From Clostridium culturomicium (lineage in GTDB: Bacteria; Bacillota; Clostridia; Clostridiales; Clostridiaceae): a stretch of DNA of 64,000 bases. This document shows, piece after piece, positions 53,878 through 63,122 of this stretch. The position numbers were made by a program, and so were the translations under genes. Every line of letters starts with the position of its first letter. The stretch's first letter is position 1. Below the pieces are notes generated by a model. That model was not told the DNA's origin. It did no database searches and saw nothing but the letters and a program-made list of their open reading frames with translations. Where the stretch lies: positions 312,528 to 376,527 of the forward strand of contig NZ_CCXK01000015.1 in NCBI RefSeq assembly GCF_000821305.1, in the 5' to 3' direction.

Positions 53878-53935
53878 ATATCTATTTACTGAAGTAAGTT
53901 TGTATTTTCAAATCAAATATTTAGACATTCACTTA
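53878..53935. repeat. Possible degenerate family 2 repeat between oppA and oppB
   Basis: On the minus strand, AAGTGAATGTCTAAAT, TTTGATTTG and ACTTACTTC follow the plan of the repeats at 3298, 22512 and 23653, then a CTTCA/TGAAG stem. The similarity is weak. Confidence 0.35.
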
Positions 53936-53949
53936 TGTACTTATATAAA

Positions 53950-53976
53950 AATTAGGGGAGTAAGATTACTCCCCCT
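53950..53976 (-). terminator. Hairpin between oppA and oppB
   Basis: GGGGAGTA (53955-53962) pairs with TACTCCCC (53967-53974); on the minus strand TAATTTTTATA follows. A partial terminator here would leave much oppA mRNA and less downstream mRNA, as is usual for binding-protein operons. Confidence 0.75.
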
Positions 53977-53991
53977 ACCACCTAAATGTGC

Positions 53992-55725
53992 TTATTTAGC
54001 TGAAATATACGATCTACTAAACTCAAGCGCTGGTCCAAATAATGGTGTGCTTAAATTTTGTACATGATTTTGTACAAATCTTTGTGAATCTTGATAATAT
54101 ATTGGTGCAACACCAGCGTCTTCAGCTACTAATATTCTCTCAAGTTCTTTATAAGTTTCTACACGCTTAGCGTCATCAATTTCACCAGCTAATTCTTCAA
54201 AAAGCTTATCAAATTTTTCGCTTTTATATCCGCCAAAGAATTTAGCATATCCACTACCTGTTAACCATAAATCCATAAATGTCATTGGGTCACTGTAGTC
54301 ACCATGCCATCCATTTGCAAGAATATCATATCTATTTTCATTTCTTTCAGTTACAAATAAGCTACTGTCAGCTAGGATATTCATGTTTATTTTAATCCCT
54401 AGCTTGTCTTGCCATGATTGCATATAGTATTCAAGTACATTTTTAGCAACAGTATTATTAGCAGTAGCAATATAAGTTAATTCTATTTCGCTTAACTCTT
54501 TATCTATTCCTAATTCTTTTAATCCTTCTTTAAATAACTCTTGAAGTTTTTCTGGACTGTTATATTTTTCAACTAATGGTGCTAATGGCTCATCTTTAAC
54601 TTCATCTCTATACTCTAAATCACCAACTTGAATTCCTGGTGGAATTAAGCCATTTGCAGGAGTATATCTTCCGTAAATTAAGTCAACAAACTCTTGTCTA
54701 TCTATGGATAAAGATAACGCTAAACGAATCTTAGCATTGTTCATTAATCCAGATTGTCCACCTGTATGCTGGTTAAATCCGATGAATGTCATTCCTGGGT
54801 ATTTTCCAGATATGAATTGACACTTACCTTCTTCAGCCATTTTTACCCACTTATCAGCATATTCAGCTTCACCAACAACAACATCTAATTCTTTAGATTC
54901 AAATAATAATGATCTTGTAGCTGTTTCATCTACCGTTTTCATGTTTACTTCAGTTAATTTTACATTTTCAGCATCCCAATAATTTTCATTTTTAACTAAT
55001 GTCATGCTATTTTCTTTAACCCACTCTTTAATAGTAAATGGTCCATTATAAACTTGTACCTTATCATCAGTTGCCCAAGTCTCGCCACCTGCTTCGATTA
55101 CATCAAGACGAACTGGATAGAAACAAACGTTAGTTAATTTCTTTAAGAAATATGGGGTCACTTGCCCCAAAGTAATTTCAAGGGTCTTTTCATCTAGCGC
55201 TTTAACACCAACTTCTTCTGCTCCTACTTCTCCATTGAAGTAAGCTTCTCCATTTTTAATGTCATATCCCATAAATGAATATGAGAATGCTTTTTCTGGA
55301 TTTAACAATCTTAAGAATGAATCTACATAATGCTGAGCTGTAACAGGTTGTCCATCTGACCAATTGTGGTCTCTTAACTTAAATGTATAAACTAGATTAT
55401 CTTCTGAAACAGTATAGTCTTCTGCTCCAGCTAAAACAATCTCATCATTTCCATTTTCATCTGTATAAGTTCTAAATAAACCTTCTTGAACTTGAGATAA
55501 AACTTGGAATTCACTTGCATTTCTTACATCATTAACGTCTAATGTCGTTGGTTCGTCAAATAGTAAGTTAAGTACTTGATCTCCAGCCATCTCTGTTGAT
55601 ACAGTATCTTTGTCTCCACCATTTTCTGAACCTTGATTACTGTGATCATTTTTACCGCAACCAGCTAAAACACTAGTTACCATTACCGCAGATAGAACTA
55701 CAGCCATCAATTTCTTAATTTTCAT
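53992..55725 (-). CDS. oppA: Oligopeptide-binding lipoprotein OppA
   Basis: Extracytoplasmic peptide-binding subunit of 577 residues, with a signal peptide ending in the lipobox VLAGC (C23) and a serine/glycine/asparagine linker after it. The family-5 solute-binding pattern appears in YTFKLRDHNWSDGQPVTAQHYVDS and RLALSLSIDRQEFVD. First gene of the opp operon, with a strong promoter upstream and a divergent regulator gene. Confidence 0.95.
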   Translation of the reverse strand: MKIKKLMAVVLSAVMVTSVLAGCGKNDHSNQGSENGGDKDTVSTEMAGDQVLNLLFDEPTTLDVNDVRNASEFQVLSQVQEGLFRTYTDENGNDEIVLAGAEDYTVSEDNLVYTFKLRDHNWSDGQPVTAQHYVDSFLRLLNPEKAFSYSFMGYDIKNGEAYFNGEVGAEEVGVKALDEKTLEITLGQVTPYFLKKLTNVCFYPVRLDVIEAGGETWATDDKVQVYNGPFTIKEWVKENSMTLVKNENYWDAENVKLTEVNMKTVDETATRSLLFESKELDVVVGEAEYADKWVKMAEEGKCQFISGKYPGMTFIGFNQHTGGQSGLMNNAKIRLALSLSIDRQEFVDLIYGRYTPANGLIPPGIQVGDLEYRDEVKDEPLAPLVEKYNSPEKLQELFKEGLKELGIDKELSEIELTYIATANNTVAKNVLEYYMQSWQDKLGIKINMNILADSSLFVTERNENRYDILANGWHGDYSDPMTFMDLWLTGSGYAKFFGGYKSEKFDKLFEELAGEIDDAKRVETYKELERILVAEDAGVAPIYYQDSQRFVQNHVQNLSTPLFGPALEFSRSYISAK

Positions 55726-55810
55726 AAATTTCCCCTCTTCCTTTACCTAAAATATAAAATTTTAAATATATTTTCTTCAAACGTAAATATATTACAAATA
55801 ATATAATAGA

Positions 55811-55839
55811 ATTGTACCATTCCATTTTTTGAAGGTCAA
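55811..55839 (-). promoter_or_regulatory. Promoter of the opp operon
   Basis: On the minus strand TTGACC (55839-55834), 17-bp spacer, TACAAT (55816-55811), with TG one base before the -10 (extended -10). It lies 86 nt before oppA. Confidence 0.7.
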
Positions 55840-55909
55840 TAATTTTTTATTGCAACAATAAATTATTATCTCAATTGTACAAATATTTTCTAAATTGATT
55901 CGTTTACAT

Positions 55910-55938
55910 TTGAAAATTTCATTTTTACGTGTTATAAT
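55910..55938 (+). promoter_or_regulatory. Promoter of the YheO/DauR-type regulator
   Basis: TTGAAA (55910-55915), 17-bp spacer, TATAAT (55933-55938) with an extended -10 TG. It is back-to-back with the opp promoter, about 70 bp apart, so a factor bound in between could affect both. Confidence 0.72.
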
Positions 55939-56010
55939 ATGTAAAAAATACTTAATTTTTCTCGAGATGTGTTGTAATAATTTAACGTATATTTCTTTCT
56001 GGAGGTATTA

Positions 56011-56679
56011 ATGAGAGATATAATGGAACATTACGAAAAGCTTGTACACTTCTTAGGTAATGTACTCAGCCCTAATTGTGAAATAGCATTACTTGATTTA
56101 AGAGATAATAAAAACTGCATCACCGCTATTGTTAATGGTCACATAAGTGGCAGAACCGTTGGTGCTCCTATAACCAATTTAGCACTTCAAGTGATAAGCA
56201 CTAACGCTTGGCAGGAAACAGATAGTAAATGTAACTACCTTGGTCTAACAAAGGATAATAATCATTTACGTTCTTCAAGCTACTTTATTAAAGATAATAA
56301 TGAGTTAATAGGCATGCTTTGTATAAATATAGATGTTACACCTTATGATCAGCTTAACAAAGCAGTTTCGCAAATTGCTTGTTCAAATTACGCTGAAGCC
56401 CCATTACAGCTTATAGACTCCTTAAATTTGAATCATGAAAAATTCACTAACAATCTTTCTGATACAATTGACGCCATCTTTAAGGAAAATGTTGATCTAT
56501 CTGCAATTCCAATTAGCAGACTCACTCAAGATGAGAAAATCGCTATAGTTGGAAAGCTTTATGAAAACGGTGTATTTCATCTAAAAGGTGCTGTGGCTAA
56601 CGTTGCTGAGCATCTCCATTGTTCTGAAGCAACAATTTACCGCTACCTAAATAAAATCATAAAAGAACATAATTCATAA
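56011..56679 (+). CDS. YheO/DauR-type transcriptional regulator
   Basis: A 222-residue protein with an N-terminal YheO-like PAS domain (about 5-120, with LSPNCEIALLDLRD and SSSYFIKDNNELIGMLCINIDVT) and a C-terminal helix-turn-helix (about 165-220, GAVANVAEHLHCSEATIYRYLNKI). Family members such as DauR control amino-acid catabolic operons. GGAGGT precedes the ATG. Divergent from opp; control of opp is plausible but not shown. Confidence 0.88.
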   Translation: MRDIMEHYEKLVHFLGNVLSPNCEIALLDLRDNKNCITAIVNGHISGRTVGAPITNLALQVISTNAWQETDSKCNYLGLTKDNNHLRSSSYFIKDNNELIGMLCINIDVTPYDQLNKAVSQIACSNYAEAPLQLIDSLNLNHEKFTNNLSDTIDAIFKENVDLSAIPISRLTQDEKIAIVGKLYENGVFHLKGAVANVAEHLHCSEATIYRYLNKIIKEHNS

Positions 56680-56684
56680 ATAAA

Positions 56685-56712
56685 AAGCCATGGTTAACCC
56701 ATGGCTTAATTT
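56685..56712. terminator. Terminator between the regulator and tdh
   Basis: AAGCCATGG (56685-56693) with CCATGGCTT (56699-56707), followed by AATTTTTG; it serves the plus gene and, with the upstream A tract, also the converging minus unit. Confidence 0.82.
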
Positions 56713-56721
56713 TTGTGTATA

Positions 56722-57675
56722 TTATCTTATACCTTTTGCTCTTAACTTTTCTAACATATCGGCAGTCATTTTAGCTAAGTCATATTCAGCCTTAAATCCC
56801 CACTCTTCCATTGCCGCAGTTGGATCTATAGAATCTGGCCAAGTATTTGCGATTCCCTGTCTTACTGGATCTACATCATAGCTTAACTCAAATTCTGGAA
56901 TATGCTTTTTAATTTCTGCTGCAATTTCTTCTGGTTCAAAGCTCATAGCAGTTATATTGAAAGCATTTCTATGCTTTAATTTACTTGGATCTGCTTCCAT
57001 TAATGTAATGATAGCATTGATAGCATCTGGCATATACATCATGTCCATATATGTACCTTTACCTATGAATGAAGTGTATTTTCCTGTTTTTAATGCTTCA
57101 TAGTAGATATCTACAGCATAGTCTGTAGTTCCTCCACCTGGAAGTGCTTCGTAAGAAATTAGTCCTGGGAATCTTACCCCTCTTGTATCAACACCGAATT
57201 TAGTGTGGTAATAATCGCATAATAATTCTCCTGAAACCTTAGTTACACCATACATAGTTTTTGGTCTTTGTATTGTATCTTGTGGTGTATTTACCTTTGG
57301 AGTATCTGGTCCAAAAGCTCCAATTGAACTTGGAGTGAAGAATTTACATCCTAACTCTCTAGCAGTTTCAAGCGCATTTACTAATCCACCCATATTTATT
57401 GTCCATGCTAATTGAGGTTTAGCTTCTGCTACAGCTGATAAAAGTGCAGCTAGGTGAATGATAGTATCAACTTCATACTTTTTAGCAACCTCTAAGAAGT
57501 TCTCTTGATTTGTAACATCTAAAATTTCAAAAATCCCATTTTCAACGATTGGATTTCCTTCTGGTTTTCTTATATCTGTAGCTACAACGTTTTCAACTCC
57601 GTATAGAGCTCTTAATTTTGTAACTAACTCTGTTCCAATTTGACCTAAACATCCAGTAACTAAAATTTTCTTCAT
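56722..57675 (-). CDS. tdh: L-threonine 3-dehydrogenase (epimerase-type)
   Basis: NAD-dependent oxidation of threonine to 2-amino-3-ketobutyrate. The 317-residue enzyme belongs to the extended short-chain dehydrogenase (epimerase-like) type: GCLGQIG (8-14), and catalytic YGVTK (Y142, K146) with SSIG upstream. It is downstream of kbl in the same direction, giving the complete threonine-to-glycine pathway. A hairpin sits between the two. Confidence 0.94.
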   Translation of the reverse strand: MKKILVTGCLGQIGTELVTKLRALYGVENVVATDIRKPEGNPIVENGIFEILDVTNQENFLEVAKKYEVDTIIHLAALLSAVAEAKPQLAWTINMGGLVNALETARELGCKFFTPSSIGAFGPDTPKVNTPQDTIQRPKTMYGVTKVSGELLCDYYHTKFGVDTRGVRFPGLISYEALPGGGTTDYAVDIYYEALKTGKYTSFIGKGTYMDMMYMPDAINAIITLMEADPSKLKHRNAFNITAMSFEPEEIAAEIKKHIPEFELSYDVDPVRQGIANTWPDSIDPTAAMEEWGFKAEYDLAKMTADMLEKLRAKGIR

Positions 57676-57733
57676 AAAAAAATTCCTCCACTCAAGTTTT
57701 TATGTTTGTAGATTTTAATATATTGAAACCTCT

Positions 57734-57771
57734 TTATAAGACCCAGAAAACCCATTTCCTGAGTCTTATAA
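57734..57771 (-). terminator. Hairpin between kbl and tdh
   Basis: In the minus transcript TTATAAGACTCAG pairs with CTGGGTCTTATAA (13 pairs with one G-U). No T run follows, so it may be an mRNA-stability or processing structure rather than a terminator. Confidence 0.45.
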
Positions 57772-57817
57772 AATAACCATACAATTTATGATATATCTAA
57801 TAATAAATTATTACTTA

Positions 57818-59011
57818 CTACTTAATTAAGCCCATTTCTCTTCCAACTTTAGCATATTTAGCAATAGCTTCATCCAGCATTTCTTTTGTATGTGCTGCTG
57901 AAGGCATATTTCTTACTCTTGCAGTTCCAAGTGGTACTGTTGGGAATACGATTGCTTTAGCATACACTCCCTCTTCATATAATCTCTTACTGAACTCTTG
58001 AGCCTTAGCAGCATCACCGATTATACATGGAGTAATTGGAGTTTCACTATGTCCAATATCAAAACCTAAGTTTTTCAATTCAGCTTTTAAGTAATTTCCA
58101 TTTTCCCATAATTTATCGTGTAATTCAGTACTTTCCGTTAATATATTTATAGCTTCAATACAAGCTCCTGCTGATGCTGGTGTTAATGAAGTAGAGAATA
58201 GGAATGGTCTTCCTCTAACCTTTAACCAATCGATTAAATCTTTAGAACCTGCTACATAACCTCCAACTACACCTATAGCCTTAGATAATGTACCTATTTG
58301 GAAGTCTATCTTATGAGATAACCCAAAGTGATGAACTGTTCCTGCACCTTTACCAAGCACTCCAGAACCGTGAGCATCATCTACATAAGTTATTAAATCA
58401 AACTCTTCTGCAATTTCTACAATTTCAGGAAGTTTTGCAATATCTCCATCCATTGAGAATACTCCATCAGTAATAACCATTATTTTTCCATATAAACCTG
58501 ATTCAACAGCTGCTTTTGCCTTAGCTCTTAAATCTTCCATATCAGCATGTTCGAATCTTATTATTTTTGCTCCTGATAATCTACAACCATCAATTATTGA
58601 TGCATGGTTTAAAGCATCAGAAAGAATAGCATCATTTTTACCCATAACTGCAGATATAGCGGCCATGTTACAGTTAAAGCCTGATTGGAATGCTATAGCT
58701 GCTTCAGTATGCTTAAAGTTAGCAAGCTTTTCTTCAAGTTTAACATGTATATCTAATGTACCATTTATTGTTCTAACTGCTCCTGCTCCAACTCCATACT
58801 TCTCTGTTGCAGCAAGTCCTGCTTCTATCATTCTTTTATTAGTTGCAAGGCCCAAGTAGTTATTTGATGATAAGTTTACAAGTTTCTTTCCTTCGATTTC
58901 AATAACTGGTCCATTTTGTCCAGTAATTGTGTTTATCTCATTGTATAAACCCTTGCTTTTTAGGTCGTTTAAACCTTCCTTAAGAAACTTTTCTAATGAT
59001 TTACTTCCCAT
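57818..59011 (-). CDS. kbl: Glycine C-acetyltransferase (2-amino-3-ketobutyrate CoA ligase)
   Basis: PLP enzyme that splits 2-amino-3-ketobutyrate with CoA into glycine and acetyl-CoA. The 397-residue alpha-oxoamine synthase has FQSGFNCNMAAIS, VDDAHGSGVLG and PLP lysine K244 in TLSKAIGVVGGYV. GGAGGGGATC precedes the ATG. First gene of the kbl-tdh unit, channeling the unstable intermediate made by Tdh. Confidence 0.95.
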   Translation of the reverse strand: MGSKSLEKFLKEGLNDLKSKGLYNEINTITGQNGPVIEIEGKKLVNLSSNNYLGLATNKRMIEAGLAATEKYGVGAGAVRTINGTLDIHVKLEEKLANFKHTEAAIAFQSGFNCNMAAISAVMGKNDAILSDALNHASIIDGCRLSGAKIIRFEHADMEDLRAKAKAAVESGLYGKIMVITDGVFSMDGDIAKLPEIVEIAEEFDLITYVDDAHGSGVLGKGAGTVHHFGLSHKIDFQIGTLSKAIGVVGGYVAGSKDLIDWLKVRGRPFLFSTSLTPASAGACIEAINILTESTELHDKLWENGNYLKAELKNLGFDIGHSETPITPCIIGDAAKAQEFSKRLYEEGVYAKAIVFPTVPLGTARVRNMPSAAHTKEMLDEAIAKYAKVGREMGLIK

Positions 59012-59209
59012 ATGATCCCCTCCAAAATAATAATATTCTAAAGAAACTCATTCTCATATTCATTTGAATGAGAGCTTCAGGATTAAAGTTTTATTAACTA
59101 AAAAATTTTAGTTATAATCACCTTTTTAAAATTATATTAAATAACATAATTATCAACTCTAGTATATTTATACCTTAAAATAACATTTTTTTCAATACAT
59201 CTATATTGC

Positions 59210-59908
59210 TTATTTATATACTCCACGATAATTTTCTGGTAAAAGTTCAGCAATTCCCTTCATTATTTCAAACATAGCTCTATCATTATAAGTATTCTTA
59301 TCTTCTTCCTTTTCCTTTACAGGAACATTCATAGGATCTCCAATTTTAACAACAACATTTGCTGGATTAAAAGTTTCCCCGCCCATATCCCTATCGTTTA
59401 TCGGCATGAATACTTCACTTCCTGTAATTGCTATAGGAACTATGGTTGCTTTAGCAAGCCTTGCAATTAGAAGTAATCCTTTTTTAGCTTCTATCATTGA
59501 CCCTGTTCTGCTCCTTGTCCCCTCAGGAAACATCATTATATTTTCTCCAGCCTTAAGCTTTTGAACTATTTTGCTTATTGCTTCTTTATCGGCTGAATTA
59601 GGTTTTATTGATATGGTTTTTACATAACTAATTCCATTCTTAGTAAATGCATTATCCGAAAGCTTAACCCCAGCAATAAATGTAGGATCATTTTCTTTTA
59701 ATATTTCATTAAGTATTAGTCCATCGGAATTGCTTAAATGGTTACAAATAAATATTGTTGGGCCTTTAACCTCTTTAAGCTTCTCAGCTCCCTCAACTTT
59801 TAAATTAGCATATTTTTTTATCATTTGCTTTACATATTGTCTAGATATTTTTGATGAAACCCCTTTCGGAAGTTTTCCTAAAAATTTTATTAATGTTTCA
59901 TTATTCAT
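59210..59908 (-). CDS. plsC: 1-acyl-sn-glycerol-3-phosphate acyltransferase (PlsC family)
   Basis: Acylates lysophosphatidate in phospholipid synthesis. The 232-residue protein has the HX4D motif NHLSNSD (H57, D62) and FPEGTRSRTG near 125, the two hallmarks of the family. It lies 27 nt downstream of queG in the same direction and may be cotranscribed, though the functions are unrelated. Confidence 0.9.
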   Translation of the reverse strand: MNNETLIKFLGKLPKGVSSKISRQYVKQMIKKYANLKVEGAEKLKEVKGPTIFICNHLSNSDGLILNEILKENDPTFIAGVKLSDNAFTKNGISYVKTISIKPNSADKEAISKIVQKLKAGENIMMFPEGTRSRTGSMIEAKKGLLLIARLAKATIVPIAITGSEVFMPINDRDMGGETFNPANVVVKIGDPMNVPVKEKEEDKNTYNDRAMFEIMKGIAELLPENYRGVYK

Positions 59909-59935
59909 TTAAATCTTCCCTCCAAACTAAGATTT

Positions 59936-60922
59936 TTATTTCGAGTTAAATAATCTCTCATAATATTCTTTTATGTATGGCGATGTGATTTTCTTTAATA
60001 TATCGTCATTATCAGTCTTATGTTCAAAATAGTAATTAATAAGTCCATTCCTTATTAAAATGTTTTTTCCTCGCCAGCCACAGGAATGATTTTTGTACAT
60101 TTCTTTAAATTCAGCATTATTTAATATGATAAGTTCATTTAAATTCACATTGTCCATATAGCTTTTAGGCTCAAATTCTTTTATACATGAATTCGTTATA
60201 TCATTATTATGAGGACAAACTTTTTGACACTCATCACACCCAAAAATTTTCCCTTTAATCAATGTAATCTCTTCATTATCAAGCTCTTTCTTCTGAGTTA
60301 AATAAGAAATACATCTCTTTGAATTAAAATTTTTTCCATCTTTAATTATAACACTTGTAGGACATTTTTCCATACATATATTACATCCATAACAATTATT
60401 ATAGTTAGGTTCGTCTGGCTCTAGCTCTAAATCCGTAATAATTTCTCCTAAAAACACATAAGATCCATACTTATCTGTTATTAATGTATTATTTTTTCCA
60501 ATAAACCCTATACCGCACAAGGTCGCAATATACCTCTCTGGAAGAGGATTACTATCTACTAATGCTAATGCTTTTCCTCCAAGCTCTGTAATTAGCTTGC
60601 AAATTTTATTTAAATAACTTAGTACAACCTTATGGTAATCCTCACCCCTAGTGTAAATTGAAAACTGATTATTTCCCTCACTACTTCCATAATAATAAGG
60701 AAAGGCTATTGATATTATAGTTTTTCCATCCTCCATCAACAGCCTTGGATTAATTTTCTTTTCAATATCAGCCTCTTCAAACTCATTAAATAAATTATTT
60801 TCTTTACGATATTCAAACCATGATTTTAGTTCCTCAAATCTCCTACACTTGGTAAATCCTATAGTGTCTAAAGAAAGTTCCCTAGCAAAGTTTATAATCG
60901 CCTGTTTTTTATTCATCTTCAT
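59936..60922 (-). CDS. queG: Epoxyqueuosine reductase QueG
   Basis: B12-dependent, iron-sulfur enzyme for the last step of queuosine synthesis in tRNA. The 328-residue protein has the two cluster motifs CYGCNICMEKCP and CDECQKVCPHN and the N-terminal region typical of QueG. It lacks the C-terminal HEAT-like repeats of longer enzymes (about 380), a form common in clostridia. AAAGGA is 7 nt before the ATG. Confidence 0.9.
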   Translation of the reverse strand: MKMNKKQAIINFARELSLDTIGFTKCRRFEELKSWFEYRKENNLFNEFEEADIEKKINPRLLMEDGKTIISIAFPYYYGSSEGNNQFSIYTRGEDYHKVVLSYLNKICKLITELGGKALALVDSNPLPERYIATLCGIGFIGKNNTLITDKYGSYVFLGEIITDLELEPDEPNYNNCYGCNICMEKCPTSVIIKDGKNFNSKRCISYLTQKKELDNEEITLIKGKIFGCDECQKVCPHNNDITNSCIKEFEPKSYMDNVNLNELIILNNAEFKEMYKNHSCGWRGKNILIRNGLINYYFEHKTDNDDILKKITSPYIKEYYERLFNSK

Positions 60923-60947
60923 TCTTCATTCCTTTAAATGTTGATTA

Positions 60948-61928
60948 TTATTTTATAGAGAAAATATAATCACTTGCAGAAATTCCTGCTCTTCTTCCCT
61001 GTCTCATGACATTTTCCACCGAATTATATCCATCAATAACAGTTCCACAGGCAAACACACCTATCATGGTAGTTTCCATCTTCTCATTTACCAAGGCTCC
61101 ATCATCTTCATCATTCAATTCAATATTAGTTCCTTCTAAAAGCTTAATATCTGGTCTTGGCTTCATACAAAGTACTAAAGTATCACACTCCATGTATGTT
61201 AAAGTTCCATCTATTTCGTGATAATCTTCATCCAGTTTAACAATATCAACCCCTGTTACTCTTGCAGTTCCATAAATTTTAACTACTCTATGATTAAATA
61301 AAATTGGAATATTAAAATCTTCAATAAAATCTCTAGATGCTTCATTGTTTACTCTAATATTACTGCTAGTTTCAATCATACATTTTACATTAGCGCCTTC
61401 TTGAACTAATGTTCTGGCAGTTAAAACCCCAATATCATCAGAACCAAGAATTATACAATGTTTACCTGGCAGAACTCCCTTTCTATTTATACATTTTAAG
61501 GTTGTTCCTGCAGTTGTTATTCCAGACATAGCACCATATCCAAGTACATTTTTATATCCATACGGCTTTTCCCTAGAACCCGTTGCTAAAATTATAGCTT
61601 TAGCCTCAACTGACTTTATTCCCTGTTTCTTGTTAACAAAAACTATATTCTTATCCTTTTTTAGCTCTATAGCTGTAGTTTCACATAAAATCTCAATACC
61701 TAATTCCTGAACCTCTTCAATAAGCTTCGAAATAAGTTCTGGACTCGATAAATTCTCTTTTATATTCTTATAGTAAAAGCCTGTATGTACACAACTATTC
61801 ATAGCCCCACCAGGCTCTGTATCTCTATCTATTAATAAAATCTTTTCTACCCCTCTGGATTTTGCTTCTATTGCTGAACTTAATCCAGAAATACCTGCAC
61901 CTATGACAATTAAATCATACTTTTTCAT
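60948..61928 (-). CDS. FAD-dependent pyridine nucleotide oxidoreductase
   Basis: A 326-residue flavoprotein. The FAD motif GAGISGLSSA is at the N-terminus, the second nucleotide-binding motif at ILGSDDIGVLTARTL and the FAD-ribityl motif GVFACGTVIDGYNS near the end. It resembles the NAD(FAD)-dependent dehydrogenases linked to glycerol-3-phosphate or opine oxidation, but lacks neighbours that would fix a substrate. 25 nt upstream of queG. Confidence 0.82.
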   Translation of the reverse strand: MKKYDLIVIGAGISGLSSAIEAKSRGVEKILLIDRDTEPGGAMNSCVHTGFYYKNIKENLSSPELISKLIEEVQELGIEILCETTAIELKKDKNIVFVNKKQGIKSVEAKAIILATGSREKPYGYKNVLGYGAMSGITTAGTTLKCINRKGVLPGKHCIILGSDDIGVLTARTLVQEGANVKCMIETSSNIRVNNEASRDFIEDFNIPILFNHRVVKIYGTARVTGVDIVKLDEDYHEIDGTLTYMECDTLVLCMKPRPDIKLLEGTNIELNDEDDGALVNEKMETTMIGVFACGTVIDGYNSVENVMRQGRRAGISASDYIFSIK

Positions 61929-62140
61929 CGATGACCTCCATCAAATAATCTTTAAAACTATTATACTATTGTTTTTCTTAAGTTTAAATCTCTCAAATCT
62001 TTTATCTATGATTATCTTCTAATATTACTCTATCTATTCAACTAATAAATCACTGTTAGTAGAAATCATATTTTAACTTCATTCATAAAGGATTTTTATT
62101 TACTGCTCTTATTAAATTATTTATCTAACTTTGATTTAAT

Positions 62141-62170
62141 AAAAAAAGCAGGGTGATACTTCATCCCTGC
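62141..62170 (-). terminator. Terminator after the ABC importer ATPase
   Basis: GCAGGGTGA (62148-62156) pairs with TCATCCCTGC (62161-62170, one bulge), leading on the minus strand into TTTTTTT. It ends the importer operon. Confidence 0.88.
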
Positions 62171-62177
62171 AAATGTA

Positions 62178-63122
62178 TTAGAAATATACCTTATGCTGAA
62201 ATTCTAATCCTACTTGTTCTCCTGGATTATAAACCACTCCACCGCAAGGCACCTTTATTTTTATTATATTTTCATCAGCTGCAATAATATATTCATTATA
62301 AAATCCTAAAAAATCTCTGCTTATAACTTTACCCTGAATCTTTCCATCAGCTGAAATTTTTATATTTTCTTGACGTACATAAAATGTTTTTCCATCCGTA
62401 TCTATTATTTCATTAGCACTACCCAGAAATTTCATTGAGAAAATGTTTGCTGGATTATTATAAACCTCTTCTGGAGTTCCAAACTGCATCAATTCTCCCT
62501 CATTCATGATAGCTATTTTATCAGCCAGAGCCAATGCCTCCTCTTGATCATGAGTTACAAAAACCATGGTCATATTAAATTTCTTTTGGATATTCTTAAT
62601 CTCTTCTCTCATTTTGATTCTTAACTTGGCATCAAGATTACTCAAAGGTTCGTCCAGAAGGAGTACCTTAGGATTAACTATCAAGGCTCTAACCAATGCA
62701 ACTCTCTGCTGCTGTCCTCCACTAATTTCATGGATCTTAGAGTTAGCATAGCCTTCTAATCCAACTATTTTTAAATACTCAATTCCCTTTTCCTTGGCAT
62801 CTTTTTTTGAATACCCTTTAAACTTTAAGCCATATATTACATTTTGTAAAACTGTCAAATGAGGAAATAATGCGTAGGATTGAAAAACAGTTGTTACTGG
62901 TCTTTCCTCTGGAGATAGCTTTGTTATATCCTTCTCTTCTATTTGTATTTTTCCTTCATCACCCTCTAAAAAGCCACCAATCATTTTTAATGTGGTTGTT
63001 TTTCCACACCCTGAAGGTCCTAAAAGACATAATATTTCTCCCTTATTTATGCTAATAGATAGATTTTTAACTACCCTTTTTTCTCCAAAACTTTTATTTA
63101 AATTACTCAATTGAAGAAACAT
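62178..63122 (-). CDS. ABC importer ATPase (FbpC/PotA/PhnT type)
   Basis: A 314-residue ATP-binding subunit, with Walker A GPSGCGKTTT, signature ISGGQQQRVALVRAL and Walker B LLLDEPLSNLDAKLR, followed by a regulatory beta domain (about 235-314, shorter than usual). The family imports ferric iron, spermidine, thiamine or phosphonates. Its ATG overlaps the end of the permease gene by 20 nt, so the two are coupled. The substrate-binding gene must be beyond the right edge. Confidence 0.88.
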   Translation of the reverse strand: MFLQLSNLNKSFGEKRVVKNLSISINKGEILCLLGPSGCGKTTTLKMIGGFLEGDEGKIQIEEKDITKLSPEERPVTTVFQSYALFPHLTVLQNVIYGLKFKGYSKKDAKEKGIEYLKIVGLEGYANSKIHEISGGQQQRVALVRALIVNPKVLLLDEPLSNLDAKLRIKMREEIKNIQKKFNMTMVFVTHDQEEALALADKIAIMNEGELMQFGTPEEVYNNPANIFSMKFLGSANEIIDTDGKTFYVRQENIKISADGKIQGKVISRDFLGFYNEYIIAADENIIKIKVPCGGVVYNPGEQVGLEFQHKVYF

